A stretch of 64,000 nt of DNA. It comes from Crocinitomicaceae bacterium (GTDB taxonomy: Bacteria > Bacteroidota > Bacteroidia > Flavobacteriales_D > Crocinitomicaceae). Location: assembly GCA_028689775.1 (NCBI GenBank), contig JAQVCM010000002.1:1-64000 (forward strand). The letters are read 5' to 3'. Both the position numbers and the translations under genes were made by a program. Position 1 is the stretch's first letter, and the number at the start of each line of letters is the position of its first letter. Below the pieces are notes generated by a model. The model had not been told where the DNA came from. It saw only the letters and a program-made list of their open reading frames with translations, and did not search any database. Below, piece by piece: positions 54,701 through 62,820 of the stretch.

Positions 54701-55039
54701 TTGAAGTGTATTTAGAAGTCGATCGGAAATTTCAGGAAAAAAAGTTCCAATGATTTTTGCTGCTTGATAGCGATTGATTCGTTTTCCAAAAGAAACTAAT
54801 TTAGAAATTGGAATTAAAAGGTACTTGACAAAAAGAATCAAATTCAATAAAATAAATCCAAAGAAAAAGACTCCACGAACCGTTGTAGAGAATCTTCCAA
54901 AAAATTCTAATAAAGTAACGACCAAAAAGGAAAACAATAAAAGCCCCAAAAACAAAATACCACCTTTGAGGATTTCGTTTTTATAATACTTCCGGATGAA
55001 AGCATCAATTTGTGTCAGTAAATTATGAAAAGGATCCAT
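51707..55039 (-). CDS. DUF4175 family membrane protein, long coiled-coil
   Basis: 1110 residues. Membrane helices at about 25-45, 52-75 and 155-175 are followed by a beta-rich extracytoplasmic region (about 200-490, including SIIGRMEARLNYPAYLGQKN). A very long Lys/Glu/Gln/Leu coiled coil follows (about 500-790), a central conserved segment (about 800-900, DEEDMTLLRMILKNLMTMSF) and a Gly/Pro/Lys-rich low-complexity stretch (KPGGKGGKPNDGKEAGDMKE). The C-terminus ends in NRQQNILTRLLESEKALLER. Conserved in Bacteroidota as DUF4175; function not established, probably an envelope-spanning structural protein. Confidence 0.85.
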   Translation of the reverse strand: MDPFHNLLTQIDAFIRKYYKNEILKGGILFLGLLLFSFLVVTLLEFFGRFSTTVRGVFFFGFILLNLILFVKYLLIPISKLVSFGKRINRYQAAKIIGTFFPEISDRLLNTLQLNDVSDQSTNYELIRASVIQRSKSLTVVPFSSGIDFKKNMIYVKYVLPVALVFLLIAFIFPNVLKQGSERVVNYRQEFKPEAPFEFVLNSSLIELEEGQDYKVDLKLKGSDLPQNVYLVSSQGKFLMSKASKIESFYILRRLKENTTFYFEGNGFVSKTYTLKINPKSIIGRMEARLNYPAYLGQKNEVIANVADIEIPEGTDVEWILAAKNTSKIEVNWLSSKKSYPQESFKFSKKFRQSDQLSIVLHNQFSKTTDSTSYQINVIKDEFPVVSVQESLDSISAAIRFFEGTISDDHGLTSLYFVYKIIKENGSEVSQKVSVIKTFGTSMNFSHAVDFRRENLSLNDKIEYYFVVSDNDGVNGAKSSKSSVFTYQLPSLDELNEKRDEDQALNKKELDEVIKKAAEFQKNIQKLKKDMMNSKSADWDKMNKLNQLKEEQNSLEKTLEQLQMKMNESLQEKNQLSELDKELLEKQDLLQKLLDEVMDDELKDLLKQLEDLMKAQDKNSINEKLEKLNNKSEDMKKQLDRSLELLKKMQVNEKIDDIEKSLQKLGKEQLDLKKQTEEKSLPKEQLIEKQKDIDNRFEQVKDDLNKLKEMNEQLERPMNLGDQEELKKETSDELKSAKENLDKGKNSKAGESQKSAADKMEKIAKELELMQESSSAEQDEEDMTLLRMILKNLMTMSFNQEDTFTQFGKTRTNDPYFRTLGRRQRTLMDDSKIVADSLYALAKRQPQISSFIDKELSDIKQNFDLSMKDIGDRNQRFLQIHLQSAMTSFNNLALMLNESLQDMQSKSQKKGDGACEKPGGKGGKPNDGKEAGDMKEMLKKQLEQMKKGQKPGGNSPGQDGKDGSSPIPGLGNKEISKMVAEQTAIRQRLEQLRNELNKDGKGQGNTLNPLIDELEKQEKDLLKKNFSREMLNRQQNILTRLLESEKALLERGFEEKRESKSGKDFNLSNQKRIDEYNQQKLKQIEMIRTVDPMYRKYYKDKASEYFNAVL

Positions 55040-55152
55040 TTTAAGTTTAGAATAATAAAGTGCGTCAAACGATTTAACATACTAAGGTAAAACATAATCA
55101 GGAAACACCAAACAAAAAATGAAAACTGCTAAAAAACTAATCTCTAAAATAG

Positions 55153-55160
55153 TACCTTTG
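55153..55160 (+). promoter_or_regulatory. -7 element of gltX
   Basis: TACCTTTG, 18 bp before the ATG at 55178, giving a leader of only about ten bases. Confidence 0.45.
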
Positions 55161-55177
55161 TATAAAAATTATACAAA

Positions 55178-56692
55178 ATGTCAGACAAACCAGTACGCGT
55201 TCGTTTTGCCCCATCCCCAACGGGACCATTGCACATGGGTGGCGTTCGAACAGCATTATACAATTATCTTTTCGCAAAGAAAAACAACGGAACATTCATC
55301 ATTCGAATAGAAGATACAGATCAAACACGTTTTGTTGAAGGAGCTCAAGATTACATTATGGACGCATTGACATGGTGTGGAATTGAAGCAACTGAAGGTC
55401 CTGGAATTGGTGGTGAATATGGTCCGTACGTTCAATCAGAACGTAAACCGATGTATAAACAATATGCAATTGATTTAGTAACTACAGATAAAGCTTATTA
55501 CGCATTTGACACCGCAGAAGAATTAGATGCTGTAAGAGAACAAGCAAAAGCGATGGGTATGCCGAACTGGCAATACAATAACGTGACAAGAACTTCTCTT
55601 AAAAACTCATTGACTTTGTCAGCAGATGATGTGAAAGCGAAATTAGACGCAGGAGAACAATATGTAATCAGAATGAAAATGCCTCGAAATGAAGATGTTC
55701 GCTTTCAAGACATCATTCGTGGATGGGTAGTTGTAAATTCAAACAACTTAGACGATAAAGTTCTATTTAAAAGTGACGGAATGCCAACCTATCACTTGGC
55801 AAACATAATAGATGACCATTTGATGAAAATCTCGCACGTAATTCGCGGCGAAGAATGGTTGCCATCAGCGCCTTTGCATATTTTATTATACAAGGCTTTT
55901 GGATGGGACGTTCCAGAATTTGCTCACTTACCTTTGTTACTTCGTCCTGATGGCAATGGAAAATTATCTAAAAGAGATGGTGATCGTTTAGGTTTCCCTG
56001 TTTTTCCGACGGATTGGTTGAGTGCAGACGGAGAAAAATATTCAGGATACCGCGAAGCTGGATATTTCCCAGATGCATTTATCAACATGTTGGCTTTCTT
56101 AGGATGGAATCCAGGAACGCAACAAGAAATCTTTTCTATGGATGAATTAGTACAAGCATTCTCTTTGGAAAGAGTAGGGAAAGCAGGTGCAAAATTTGAT
56201 GCCGATAAAACGAAATGGTTCCAACAACAATACTTGCGAAAAATGCCAAACAAAGAATTGGCTATATTACTTGGAGAAGAATTAGACAAAGGATTTGATC
56301 AAGAAGCATTGGAGAAAATTTGTGGCTTGATGAAAGAACGTGCGACGTTCGTAAAAGACATCATCACGGAAGGAATTTATTTAATTGAAAGACCAACAGT
56401 TTACGATAAATCGATCATTGCAAAAAAATGGAAAGAAAATTCTTATGAAACGATGACGGAATGGAAAGAACGTTTGATGTCCTTAACGGAATTCAACGGA
56501 CCAACCATCGAAATTGCTTTTAAATCGTTTTTAGAGATGAAAGAAATGGGTGTTGGGGCAGTATTGCCTTTATTCCGTTTTTTACTTACAGGAACAGCAA
56601 TGGGGCCAAGTATGTTCGAAATTGCCGAGTACTTAGGAAAAGATGAATGCATGGACAGAATGTTTGAAGGTTTGAAACAAATGGAGAAATAA
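55178..56692 (+). CDS. gltX: glutamate-tRNA ligase
   Basis: 504 residues, standard length. Class I motifs: the HIGH-like PSPTGPLHMGG (12-22) and KLSKR (262-266). IRGEEWLPSAPLHILLYKAF (222-241) lines the active site. It charges tRNA(Glu) and, given gatC in the window, probably also tRNA(Gln) for transamidation. It is followed after 3 bp by folB in the same direction. Confidence 0.95.
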   Translation: MSDKPVRVRFAPSPTGPLHMGGVRTALYNYLFAKKNNGTFIIRIEDTDQTRFVEGAQDYIMDALTWCGIEATEGPGIGGEYGPYVQSERKPMYKQYAIDLVTTDKAYYAFDTAEELDAVREQAKAMGMPNWQYNNVTRTSLKNSLTLSADDVKAKLDAGEQYVIRMKMPRNEDVRFQDIIRGWVVVNSNNLDDKVLFKSDGMPTYHLANIIDDHLMKISHVIRGEEWLPSAPLHILLYKAFGWDVPEFAHLPLLLRPDGNGKLSKRDGDRLGFPVFPTDWLSADGEKYSGYREAGYFPDAFINMLAFLGWNPGTQQEIFSMDELVQAFSLERVGKAGAKFDADKTKWFQQQYLRKMPNKELAILLGEELDKGFDQEALEKICGLMKERATFVKDIITEGIYLIERPTVYDKSIIAKKWKENSYETMTEWKERLMSLTEFNGPTIEIAFKSFLEMKEMGVGAVLPLFRFLLTGTAMGPSMFEIAEYLGKDECMDRMFEGLKQMEK

Positions 56693-56695
56693 CAC

Positions 56696-57064
56696 ATGAA
56701 GCACTCCATTGAAGTAAACGGTATCAAATTATACGCTTTTCATGGTTGTTTAGAAGAAGAAGGATTGATTGGGGGAAACTACGTCGTAGATATTTCCCTC
56801 ACAACCAACTTTCAATTAGCTGCTGAAACAGACACCTTGGAAAACACCATTGACTATGTAATTGTGAATCAAATTGTGAAGGAGGAAATGGCAATCCGTT
56901 CAAAATTAATCGAACATGTGGGTCATCGAATTCTAATCCGTTTGAAAAACACCTTGAACAACATGCATGCAGTGAAGATAAAAATCACTAAAATTTGTCC
57001 TCCAATCAACGGAGATGTTCAAAATGTAGCAATTATTATAGAGGAAACGATCAAAAAGGTTTGA
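56696..57064 (+). CDS. folB: dihydroneopterin aldolase
   Basis: 122 residues, the usual FolB size. Motifs: IEVNGIKLYAFHGCLEEE (strand and the HG motif), GGNYVVDISLTTNFQLAAET, DYVIVNQIVKEEM, SKLIEHVGHRILIRL with the conserved E-H and KITKICPPINGDVQ. It converts 7,8-dihydroneopterin to 6-hydroxymethyl-dihydropterin in folate synthesis. Co-transcribed with gltX. Confidence 0.92.
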   Translation: MKHSIEVNGIKLYAFHGCLEEEGLIGGNYVVDISLTTNFQLAAETDTLENTIDYVIVNQIVKEEMAIRSKLIEHVGHRILIRLKNTLNNMHAVKIKITKICPPINGDVQNVAIIIEETIKKV

Positions 57065-57089
57065 TGTACGAATAATTTTACTATTTTTG
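57060..57089 (+). promoter_or_regulatory. promoter of tRNA-Cys
   Basis: TTTG (57060-57063), 18 bp, TATTTTTG (57082-57089), matching the Bacteroidota consensus. It starts inside the last codons of folB and ends 10 bp before the tRNA. Confidence 0.65.
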
Positions 57090-57099
57090 CACCCGTCCT

Positions 57100-57170
57100 G
57101 GTCTCGTGGCCGAGCGGTTAGGCAGCGGTCTGCAAAACCGTCTACAACGGTTCGAATCCGTTCGAGACCT
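57100..57170 (+). tRNA. tRNA-Cys (anticodon GCA)
   Basis: Hand-folded, 71 nt. Acceptor GGTCTCG/CGAGACC, D stem GCC/GGC, anticodon stem GCGGT/ACCGT with loop CTGCAAA (GCA), variable CTAC, T stem AACGG/CCGTT with loop TTCGAAT, discriminator T (U73, the identity base for CysRS). No encoded CCA. Confidence 0.95.
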
Positions 57171-57171
57171 C

Positions 57172-57204
57172 AAAAACCAATCGATTTTATCGGTTGGTTT
57201 TTTG
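57172..57204 (+). terminator. terminator after tRNA-Cys
   Basis: aaaaaccaa-t-cga against tcg-g-ttggttttt with loop tttta, ending in a T run. Confidence 0.8.
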
Positions 57205-57350
57205 TTTTAAAGAGATAGATTGGTAGATTACAGATTGGAGAATTGCAGAATATAGATCGGCTTTTCTGATCACTCACAACCCTTCACCCATCACTAAATT
57301 TTTACACAGTGATACAAATGATGATTTCAGCGGATTTATAAGCATAAAAA

Positions 57351-57373
57351 AAGAGGCTAATTATAAGCCTCTT
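57351..57373 (-). terminator. terminator of the sigma/anti-sigma operon
   Basis: AAGAGGCT and AGCCTCTT form an 8-bp stem around aattat; on the minus strand the stem is followed by TTTTTTT. It lies 23 bp after the stop at 57396. Confidence 0.8.
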
Positions 57374-57395
57374 TCCCTTTCATAAGTGTAGTATG

Positions 57396-58274
57396 TTATT
57401 TCGAAACTGTTAAAGAGTTAAATAATTTAATTGGATTATTATTTACATCAACAGCAAACACAATGTATCCATAATTACCTTCTGGAACCATTTCACTTGA
57501 TTTATAATCTATTCCATCCCATTTGAAATTAGGGTCATTAGAAACGAAAACAACTGCATTTTTTTCATTGACAATTGTAATGCTAAATTCTTTTAAATCT
57601 TTACAATCCAAAAAGAAGAAATCATTTACTCCGTCGTTGTTTGGAGAGAAAATATTTGTTTTTTTCCAAGCTTCAACAGAACCTTTGACTTCAGATTGAA
57701 CTGGCAATTTACTTATATCTTCTCTTGTTAAAAATGGATATTCACAAGTAGGATTATTCTTGTTAATTATAGTAGGACTTAAATCAGGTGGTTTAGGAGC
57801 AACAGCTTGTTTGACTATTAATGTTTCAGGTGTTTTTGAAACATTCGAACCAGCTTCTATATTAAATTTATCTTTAGTTTCTGTTTTTGGCAGAACTGTT
57901 TTTTCGTTTGAAGTCAAAACATCAGAAGAAGTTGGTACCTCGTATTTCGTAACAGATTCATTCTTTTCATTAGTAACTACTTTATTATCAGTAATCATTA
58001 CTGTTGAATCTAAACTATTTTGCTTTGGAGCAACTGGTTCTGTACTCGTTTCGGAATAATTTAAAACCAAAACCGTTGTAGAAACAGCAACTACAGATGC
58101 AATTCCGATAAACCACTTTGTGGCAACAGAAATACCTTTCGCAGCAATGGCAGTTGATGAAGCACCAACACCAATTTGCGATTGAATTCCAGACCAAACT
58201 TGATCGCTCACCACAGACTCGTGACTTGCTAGTTTGTCAGAAAACAATTTTTCTATGTTTATTTTATCTTTCAA
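57396..58274 (-). CDS. anti-sigma-like membrane protein with CHU_C-type C-terminal domain
   Basis: 292 residues. A cytoplasmic N-terminus (about 1-50, EKLFSDKLASHESVVSDQVW) like Bacteroidota anti-sigma proteins is followed by one membrane helix (KWFIGIASVVAVSTTVLVLNY, about 48-68). Then comes a Thr/Ser/Lys/Glu-rich linker and a C-terminal ~90-residue domain with FSPNNDGVNDFFFLDC and WDGIDYKSSEMVPEGNYGYI. That domain matches the gliding-motility/T9SS type B C-terminal module. Start: TTG at 58274 overlapping the sigma gene by 11 bp; no ATG is available nearby. The sorting-like domain on an inner-membrane protein is unusual. Confidence 0.75.
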   Translation of the reverse strand: MKDKINIEKLFSDKLASHESVVSDQVWSGIQSQIGVGASSTAIAAKGISVATKWFIGIASVVAVSTTVLVLNYSETSTEPVAPKQNSLDSTVMITDNKVVTNEKNESVTKYEVPTSSDVLTSNEKTVLPKTETKDKFNIEAGSNVSKTPETLIVKQAVAPKPPDLSPTIINKNNPTCEYPFLTREDISKLPVQSEVKGSVEAWKKTNIFSPNNDGVNDFFFLDCKDLKEFSITIVNEKNAVVFVSNDPNFKWDGIDYKSSEMVPEGNYGYIVFAVDVNNNPIKLFNSLTVSK

Positions 58275-58800
58275 TTTCTAATTTTTCTAAGCGTGTTCTT
58301 AAATAGGACCTTGCTCTTGAATATTGTGATTTTGATGTGTTTTCAGAAATATTCATCAATTCACTAATTTCTTTGTGAGAATATCCTTCGATTGCAAAAA
58401 GGTTGAAAACAACTTTATAACCTTCTGGCATTGAATTAATTAATTTCAATAAATCTTCTGCTTGAATGTCATCCGAAGCAGATTCAAAATTGGAGATTTT
58501 AAATCCAACATCATCAATGTTTGCATCCTGAGCATATTTCTTGTTTTTACGAATTGCATCGAGTGCCGTATTCACCATAATTCTGCGAATCCAGCCTTCC
58601 AATGAACCTTCTTGCTTAAAATCAACCAATTTATTAAAGGTTTTTACAAATCCGTCTTGCAAAATATCTTCTGCTTCCATACTGTCAGAAGCATATCTTA
58701 AACAAACAGTCATCATTTTCGGAGCAAACTTGTCAAACAACATTTTTTGAGCTTTGGCATTTCCTTTAACACATTCGTTTATCAAAGCTGAATCATCCAT
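58264..58800 (-). CDS. ECF-type RNA polymerase sigma factor
   Basis: 178 residues. Region 2 (MTVCLRYASDSMEAEDILQD, about 29-48, then GFVKTFNKLVDFKQEGSLEG) and region 4 (GYSHKEISELMNISENTSKS, about 140-159, then QYSRARSYLRTRL) are complete. The 11-bp overlap with the downstream anti-sigma-like gene indicates a coupled pair. Target genes unknown. Confidence 0.9.
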   Translation of the reverse strand: MDDSALINECVKGNAKAQKMLFDKFAPKMMTVCLRYASDSMEAEDILQDGFVKTFNKLVDFKQEGSLEGWIRRIMVNTALDAIRKNKKYAQDANIDDVGFKISNFESASDDIQAEDLLKLINSMPEGYKVVFNLFAIEGYSHKEISELMNISENTSKSQYSRARSYLRTRLEKLEIER

Positions 58801-58895
58801 AACCTCTCTCTATCAGACTATTTTTACAACTAAATAGTTGCATTCAAAAATATTTTAAAAATTTAGGTATTTTTACATACACAATCAAAGTTAAT

Positions 58896-60113
58896 ATGAT
58901 TTTAAATTCGACATCCAAATTTGTAACTTTATTATTCGTCTTACAAGTTTCTGTATTTTCTTTACATGCACAAATAGCTACTGGTAAATGGGAAGCATCT
59001 TTGCAATTGGACAAAAACACTTCTTTGCCGCTTCGTTTAGAGGTTCAAAAAGGTCAAGCTGAATATGCATTTACAATTGTCAACGCTGAAGAAAGAATTG
59101 CTTTAAAAAATCTCAGTCAGAAAGGAGATACATTTACGCTTCAATTTCCTGACTTTAATTCCGTATTGAAATTCAAAATCAGTAAAAAGAAATTTAAAGG
59201 CTATTGGATTAATTACAACAGAGGAAATAACTACCAAATTCCTTTTTCAGCAAACCTGGCTGGAAAAACAAAGAAAACCAATAATAACACTGATTTTACA
59301 GGAAAATGGAAAACTGTTTTTGATGTGAATACACCAGATTCTTCCTTTGCGATTGGCGTTTTTTCCTCAAAAAATAATCACATTACAGGAACATTCTTGA
59401 CAGAAACAGGAGATTATGGATTTCTTGAAGGAGCAATTACGGGCAATAAAATGTACTTGAGCTGCTTGGATGGTTCACACGCATTTTTGTTTACAGGAGA
59501 ATTAAATAATGGAAAAATTACTGGAAAATTTCATTCCGGAACCCATTATTCTGGTAACTACCAAGCTATAAAAGATGAGAAATTTGAATTAAAAAATCCA
59601 GAGAAGATTACCTATTTGACTTCCGACGAACCTTTAAAATTTGAAATGAAGGATTTGAATGGCGACGTATATACGTATCCAAATCAAGAGCTCAAAAACA
59701 AAGTGGTCATCATTCAAATAATGGGTACTTGGTGTCCAAATTGCTTGGATGAAACCAATTTTCTAAAGCAAATGCACGAGAAGTATAGTGATAAAGGATT
59801 GGAAATTATCGCAATTGGATATGAAACTCCGAATACATTTGAGGAACAAGCGAAGAAAATTCAGTTGTTAAAAGACCGACATCAATTAGATTTTCAATTC
59901 CTAGTCGGAGGAAAGGCTGACAAACAATTGGTTTCAAAACAATTTTCAATGTTGAATTCGATCTCATCTTTTCCGACAAGTATTTTTATTGATCGAGAAG
60001 GAAATATCACTAAAATCCACACCGGTTTTAATGGTCCTGGAACTGGGGATATTTATAAAACGTTTGTAAAAGAAACTGAAGAGTTGATTAACAAATTACT
60101 CAATCAACGATAA
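58896..60113 (+). CDS. TlpA-type thiol-disulfide oxidoreductase with N-terminal beta domains
   Basis: 405 residues. Signal peptide (about 1-25, ending FSLHAQ), then two similar beta modules each opening with GKW (ATGKWEASLQL at ~28 and FTGKWKTVFDV at ~135). A C-terminal thioredoxin-like domain follows with the redox motif GTWCPNC (Cys280, Cys283) and the cis-Pro region SISSFPTSIFIDREG. It is expected to reduce or isomerise disulfides in the periplasm, as for TlpA/ResA proteins. The 3' end overlaps the convergent peptidase gene by 18 bp. Confidence 0.85.
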   Translation: MILNSTSKFVTLLFVLQVSVFSLHAQIATGKWEASLQLDKNTSLPLRLEVQKGQAEYAFTIVNAEERIALKNLSQKGDTFTLQFPDFNSVLKFKISKKKFKGYWINYNRGNNYQIPFSANLAGKTKKTNNNTDFTGKWKTVFDVNTPDSSFAIGVFSSKNNHITGTFLTETGDYGFLEGAITGNKMYLSCLDGSHAFLFTGELNNGKITGKFHSGTHYSGNYQAIKDEKFELKNPEKITYLTSDEPLKFEMKDLNGDVYTYPNQELKNKVVIIQIMGTWCPNCLDETNFLKQMHEKYSDKGLEIIAIGYETPNTFEEQAKKIQLLKDRHQLDFQFLVGGKADKQLVSKQFSMLNSISSFPTSIFIDREGNITKIHTGFNGPGTGDIYKTFVKETEELINKLLNQR

Positions 60114-61499
60114 ACGGTTGGGAGCATCCGCAATTTTCCATGTTGCGTGAAAAACCAAACGAGTTATTTGAGCTATTTTTTCAAAAGAAATCTTCTCAAT
60201 GGTATCTGTTGGTTTGTGATAATCGTCGTGAAATCCACCGAAGAAAAAACACGAAGGTATTCCATTTTTCGCAAAATTATAATGATCTGAGCGATAATAT
60301 AGATTTAATGGCTCATTCAAGGCATTGTATTTTTCATCTAGCATGAGATTTGTGTAGGTGTTGTTCGTTGTTTTAATAACTGAATCTAAACCTAAACTCA
60401 AACGATCTGCACCTATCAGGTAAACCATCAATAAAGAATCCGTTTCAAATAGTTCGGTCTTTCTTCCAATCATGTCGATGTTTAAATTTGCAACTGTATT
60501 TGCCAATGGAATAAGTGGATTACTCGTATAATATGTAGAACCTAACAATCCCAATTCTTCTCCAGTAAATGCGATTAATAAAACAGATCTTTTGGGCTGA
60601 TTACCGTCCAATTTTGCTTGTTGAAAAGCCGATGCAAGTTCTAATAACGCAGCAGTTCCAGAACCGTTATCATCTGCTCCAAAATATGTTTCTCCATCTT
60701 TTGTGCCCAAATGATCATAATGCGCACTGATGATAACTACTTCTTTTTTTAAAAGAGAATCACTTCCTTCAATAAATCCAATTACATTTTCTGTTGAAAC
60801 AAAAACTGGATTCTCATTTAAACTTCCAGTAATTTGAAGTGCAGGTTTCTTTCTCTTTTTAAGTTGATGCATAAAGTTCGAAGACAAACTTTTTTGATTG
60901 ATAAATAAAACTGGAAAAGGAATAGAATCCAAGGCTAATTTATAATCATCTGACTGATACAAAAAGTAACGTTCATCGTAATCCGATAAAATAAAAATGA
61001 ATCCTTTGCATCGAACCGTTTCCAAATCAAATTCGATGGATGAAAAATTTTTGCTCTGAAAAATTAAATAATAGTCCGAATAATCTTTCTCAACTTCTAG
61101 TTTCTCAACAAATAAAAATTCAGAAATATCAAATGAGAAAGGTTGACTTAGAGAAAAGAAACCAAAATCAGTTGGAAAATTTAATTTATGCTTATTCAAT
61201 GAAATTGTTCCAGAACGAACATCTTTAAACAATTTAAAAGCTTGATAAAAATCACCGCCAATCGCCTTGCAATTCATTTCCATCAATTGACTTTGGATAT
61301 AATCCGCAGCTTTCTTTTGTCCAGCTGTTCCTGTCAAACGACCATCGAAATCATTAGAAGTTAATTGCGTTAAATGTCTCCTTAAATCGAGCGTATCTAT
61401 GTATTTAACGTAAAATTCATTGTTATTTTGCGAAAATAAATAAAAATGAGCATTGAAGAATACTCCAAGAAGGAAAAGAAATTTAAAAAAGCGATTCAT
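60096..61499 (-). CDS. secreted M28 family metallopeptidase
   Basis: 467 residues: signal peptide (about 1-23), a peptidase-associated insert (about 100-240), then the M28 catalytic domain. Zinc ligands and catalytic residues are visible: His260 (SAHYDHLG), Asp276 (FGADDNGSG), the catalytic/bridging FTGEELG pair Glu314-Glu315, Asp342 (NIDMIGR) and His428 (HDDYHKPTDT). An aminopeptidase in the periplasm or outside is likely; specificity unknown. It overlaps the convergent TlpA gene and is followed upstream by rpiB. Confidence 0.88.
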   Translation of the reverse strand: MNRFFKFLFLLGVFFNAHFYLFSQNNNEFYVKYIDTLDLRRHLTQLTSNDFDGRLTGTAGQKKAADYIQSQLMEMNCKAIGGDFYQAFKLFKDVRSGTISLNKHKLNFPTDFGFFSLSQPFSFDISEFLFVEKLEVEKDYSDYYLIFQSKNFSSIEFDLETVRCKGFIFILSDYDERYFLYQSDDYKLALDSIPFPVLFINQKSLSSNFMHQLKKRKKPALQITGSLNENPVFVSTENVIGFIEGSDSLLKKEVVIISAHYDHLGTKDGETYFGADDNGSGTAALLELASAFQQAKLDGNQPKRSVLLIAFTGEELGLLGSTYYTSNPLIPLANTVANLNIDMIGRKTELFETDSLLMVYLIGADRLSLGLDSVIKTTNNTYTNLMLDEKYNALNEPLNLYYRSDHYNFAKNGIPSCFFFGGFHDDYHKPTDTIEKISFEKIAQITRLVFHATWKIADAPNRLSLIE

Positions 61500-61508
61500 A
61501 CGCTATAT

Positions 61509-61946
61509 TTATAGTGCAATTTTCTCAACGCGACATTGGTGTCTTCCACCTTCAAATTCGGTTGCAAAGAAGATATCCACAATTTGCAAAGCCAATTCAA
61601 CAGAGATAAAACGAGCAGGAAGCGTTAAGATATTTGCGTTGTTATGAAGTCTTGCTAATTCAGCAATCTCAGTAGTCCAGCACAATGCACTTCGAACACC
61701 TTGATGTTTATTAGCAGTCATGTTGATACCATTTCCACTTCCACACAATAAAATACCTTTCATACCTTCTGTATTTTCAACCAATTCAGCAACTGGATGT
61801 GCATAATCAGGGTAATCAATACTGTCTGTTGAAAAACAACCTTGATCAAGGATTGAATAATTTTTATCTTTAAGATGTTTAATAATTGCTTGTTTCATTT
61901 CAAAACCCGCATGATCACATCCAATCGGTATTGTTAATTGTCCCAT
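61509..61946 (-). CDS. rpiB: ribose-5-phosphate isomerase B
   Basis: About 145 residues. Signatures: IPIGCDHAGFEMK at the start, DSIDYPDYAHPVAELVENTE, GILLCGSGNGINMTANKHQG with the catalytic Cys (RpiB-type LacAB fold), RSALCWTTEIAELARLHNNA and NILTLPARFISVELA. It interconverts ribose-5-phosphate and ribulose-5-phosphate. Start: the longer frame begins with a TTG at 61964 inside the -7 element, so ATG 61946 is used. Confidence 0.93.
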   Translation of the reverse strand: MGQLTIPIGCDHAGFEMKQAIIKHLKDKNYSILDQGCFSTDSIDYPDYAHPVAELVENTEGMKGILLCGSGNGINMTANKHQGVRSALCWTTEIAELARLHNNANILTLPARFISVELALQIVDIFFATEFEGGRHQCRVEKIAL

Positions 61947-61961
61947 TTTGATATTTTTTGT

Positions 61962-61969
61962 CAAAGTTA
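61962..61969 (-). promoter_or_regulatory. -7 element of rpiB
   Basis: On the minus strand TAACTTTG lies 15 bp before the ATG at 61946, which excludes the upstream TTG as a start. Confidence 0.5.
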
Positions 61970-62820
61970 GTTATATTAACAATTCAAGCAAGTTGTGAAC
62001 AAACACCTTTTTTGGAAAAAGTTAATGAGCTCATTTTGAAATGAAACATCGATGTAATTATGAACAAAAAATGTTACGAAATTGTTCATGATTGTTTACA
62101 GATTATAATAAGATTCACTTGTTTTAATGGATTAATAAATGAAGCAAAATCTTTATTGGAACATGCAAGGAAAGTTTAGGTGATTTCTTATTTATTTATA
62201 CACGTTGTTATGCAGAGCAAAATCAATATTTCTAACAAATAGTTATTCAATATCCAAGAAAAATGCTTTTCGTTGATAAGTCCATAACCCATTCATTTTA
62301 ATGTTTAACGGCGCATCTCAAGTGTTCATAAGTAGCACTCAAACATTGATAACTAAGAAATGAAAGCAAAATGCGAATTAAATATCAACCGTATGAACAT
62401 CTTAATAAAAGAAGTAAATTTCTTTATTTAGAAAAAACTTTATTTAATATATTATAAAAAAGGGGAAAATAAGAAATTAGGAAAGTTGACAAAGAAACAC
62501 TACCTTCTATTTTCTATGGTAGGAATTGATTTTAAAATACTGAAATTGAATAATCTAAAGTGTAAAAATTCGACAGTAAATAAGAGCTTTGTAATGGATT
62601 TAAATTGTTCTGTAAATTTCTATCAGCAAACATTAAATCAAAAATAATTTTCACTTTTACATTTATACATTATTTGAATACATCTGTTTTATAAAGTAGA
62701 TTTTAATTTCAAGGAACAACTAAACGTTACGTTCTTATAAAAAAATATAAGATCAGATTGACGAATAATATTTTATTCTAAGAAAAATTAATTAACTTTG
62801 AGATGCAAAAATAAAAAAAC
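61970..62820. other. 850-bp AT-rich stretch without a gene
   Basis: No frame over 60 codons and no tRNA fold was found. The sequence is very rich in A/T runs, with short direct or inverted snippets but no clear repeat. A TTATACACG (62196-62204) is a weak DnaA-box-like match and stands alone. The last 30 bp hold the promoter of the LytTR gene. It may contain an unannotated small RNA or long leader. Confidence 0.4.
62793..62800 (+). promoter_or_regulatory. -7 element of the LytTR regulator gene
   Basis: TAACTTTG, 20 bp before the ATG at 62821. Confidence 0.45.

Noticed and set aside
61970-62820. oriC in the AT-rich gap
   Set aside because: Only one weak DnaA-box-like sequence and no dnaA/dnaN genes; parS proximity alone is not enough.
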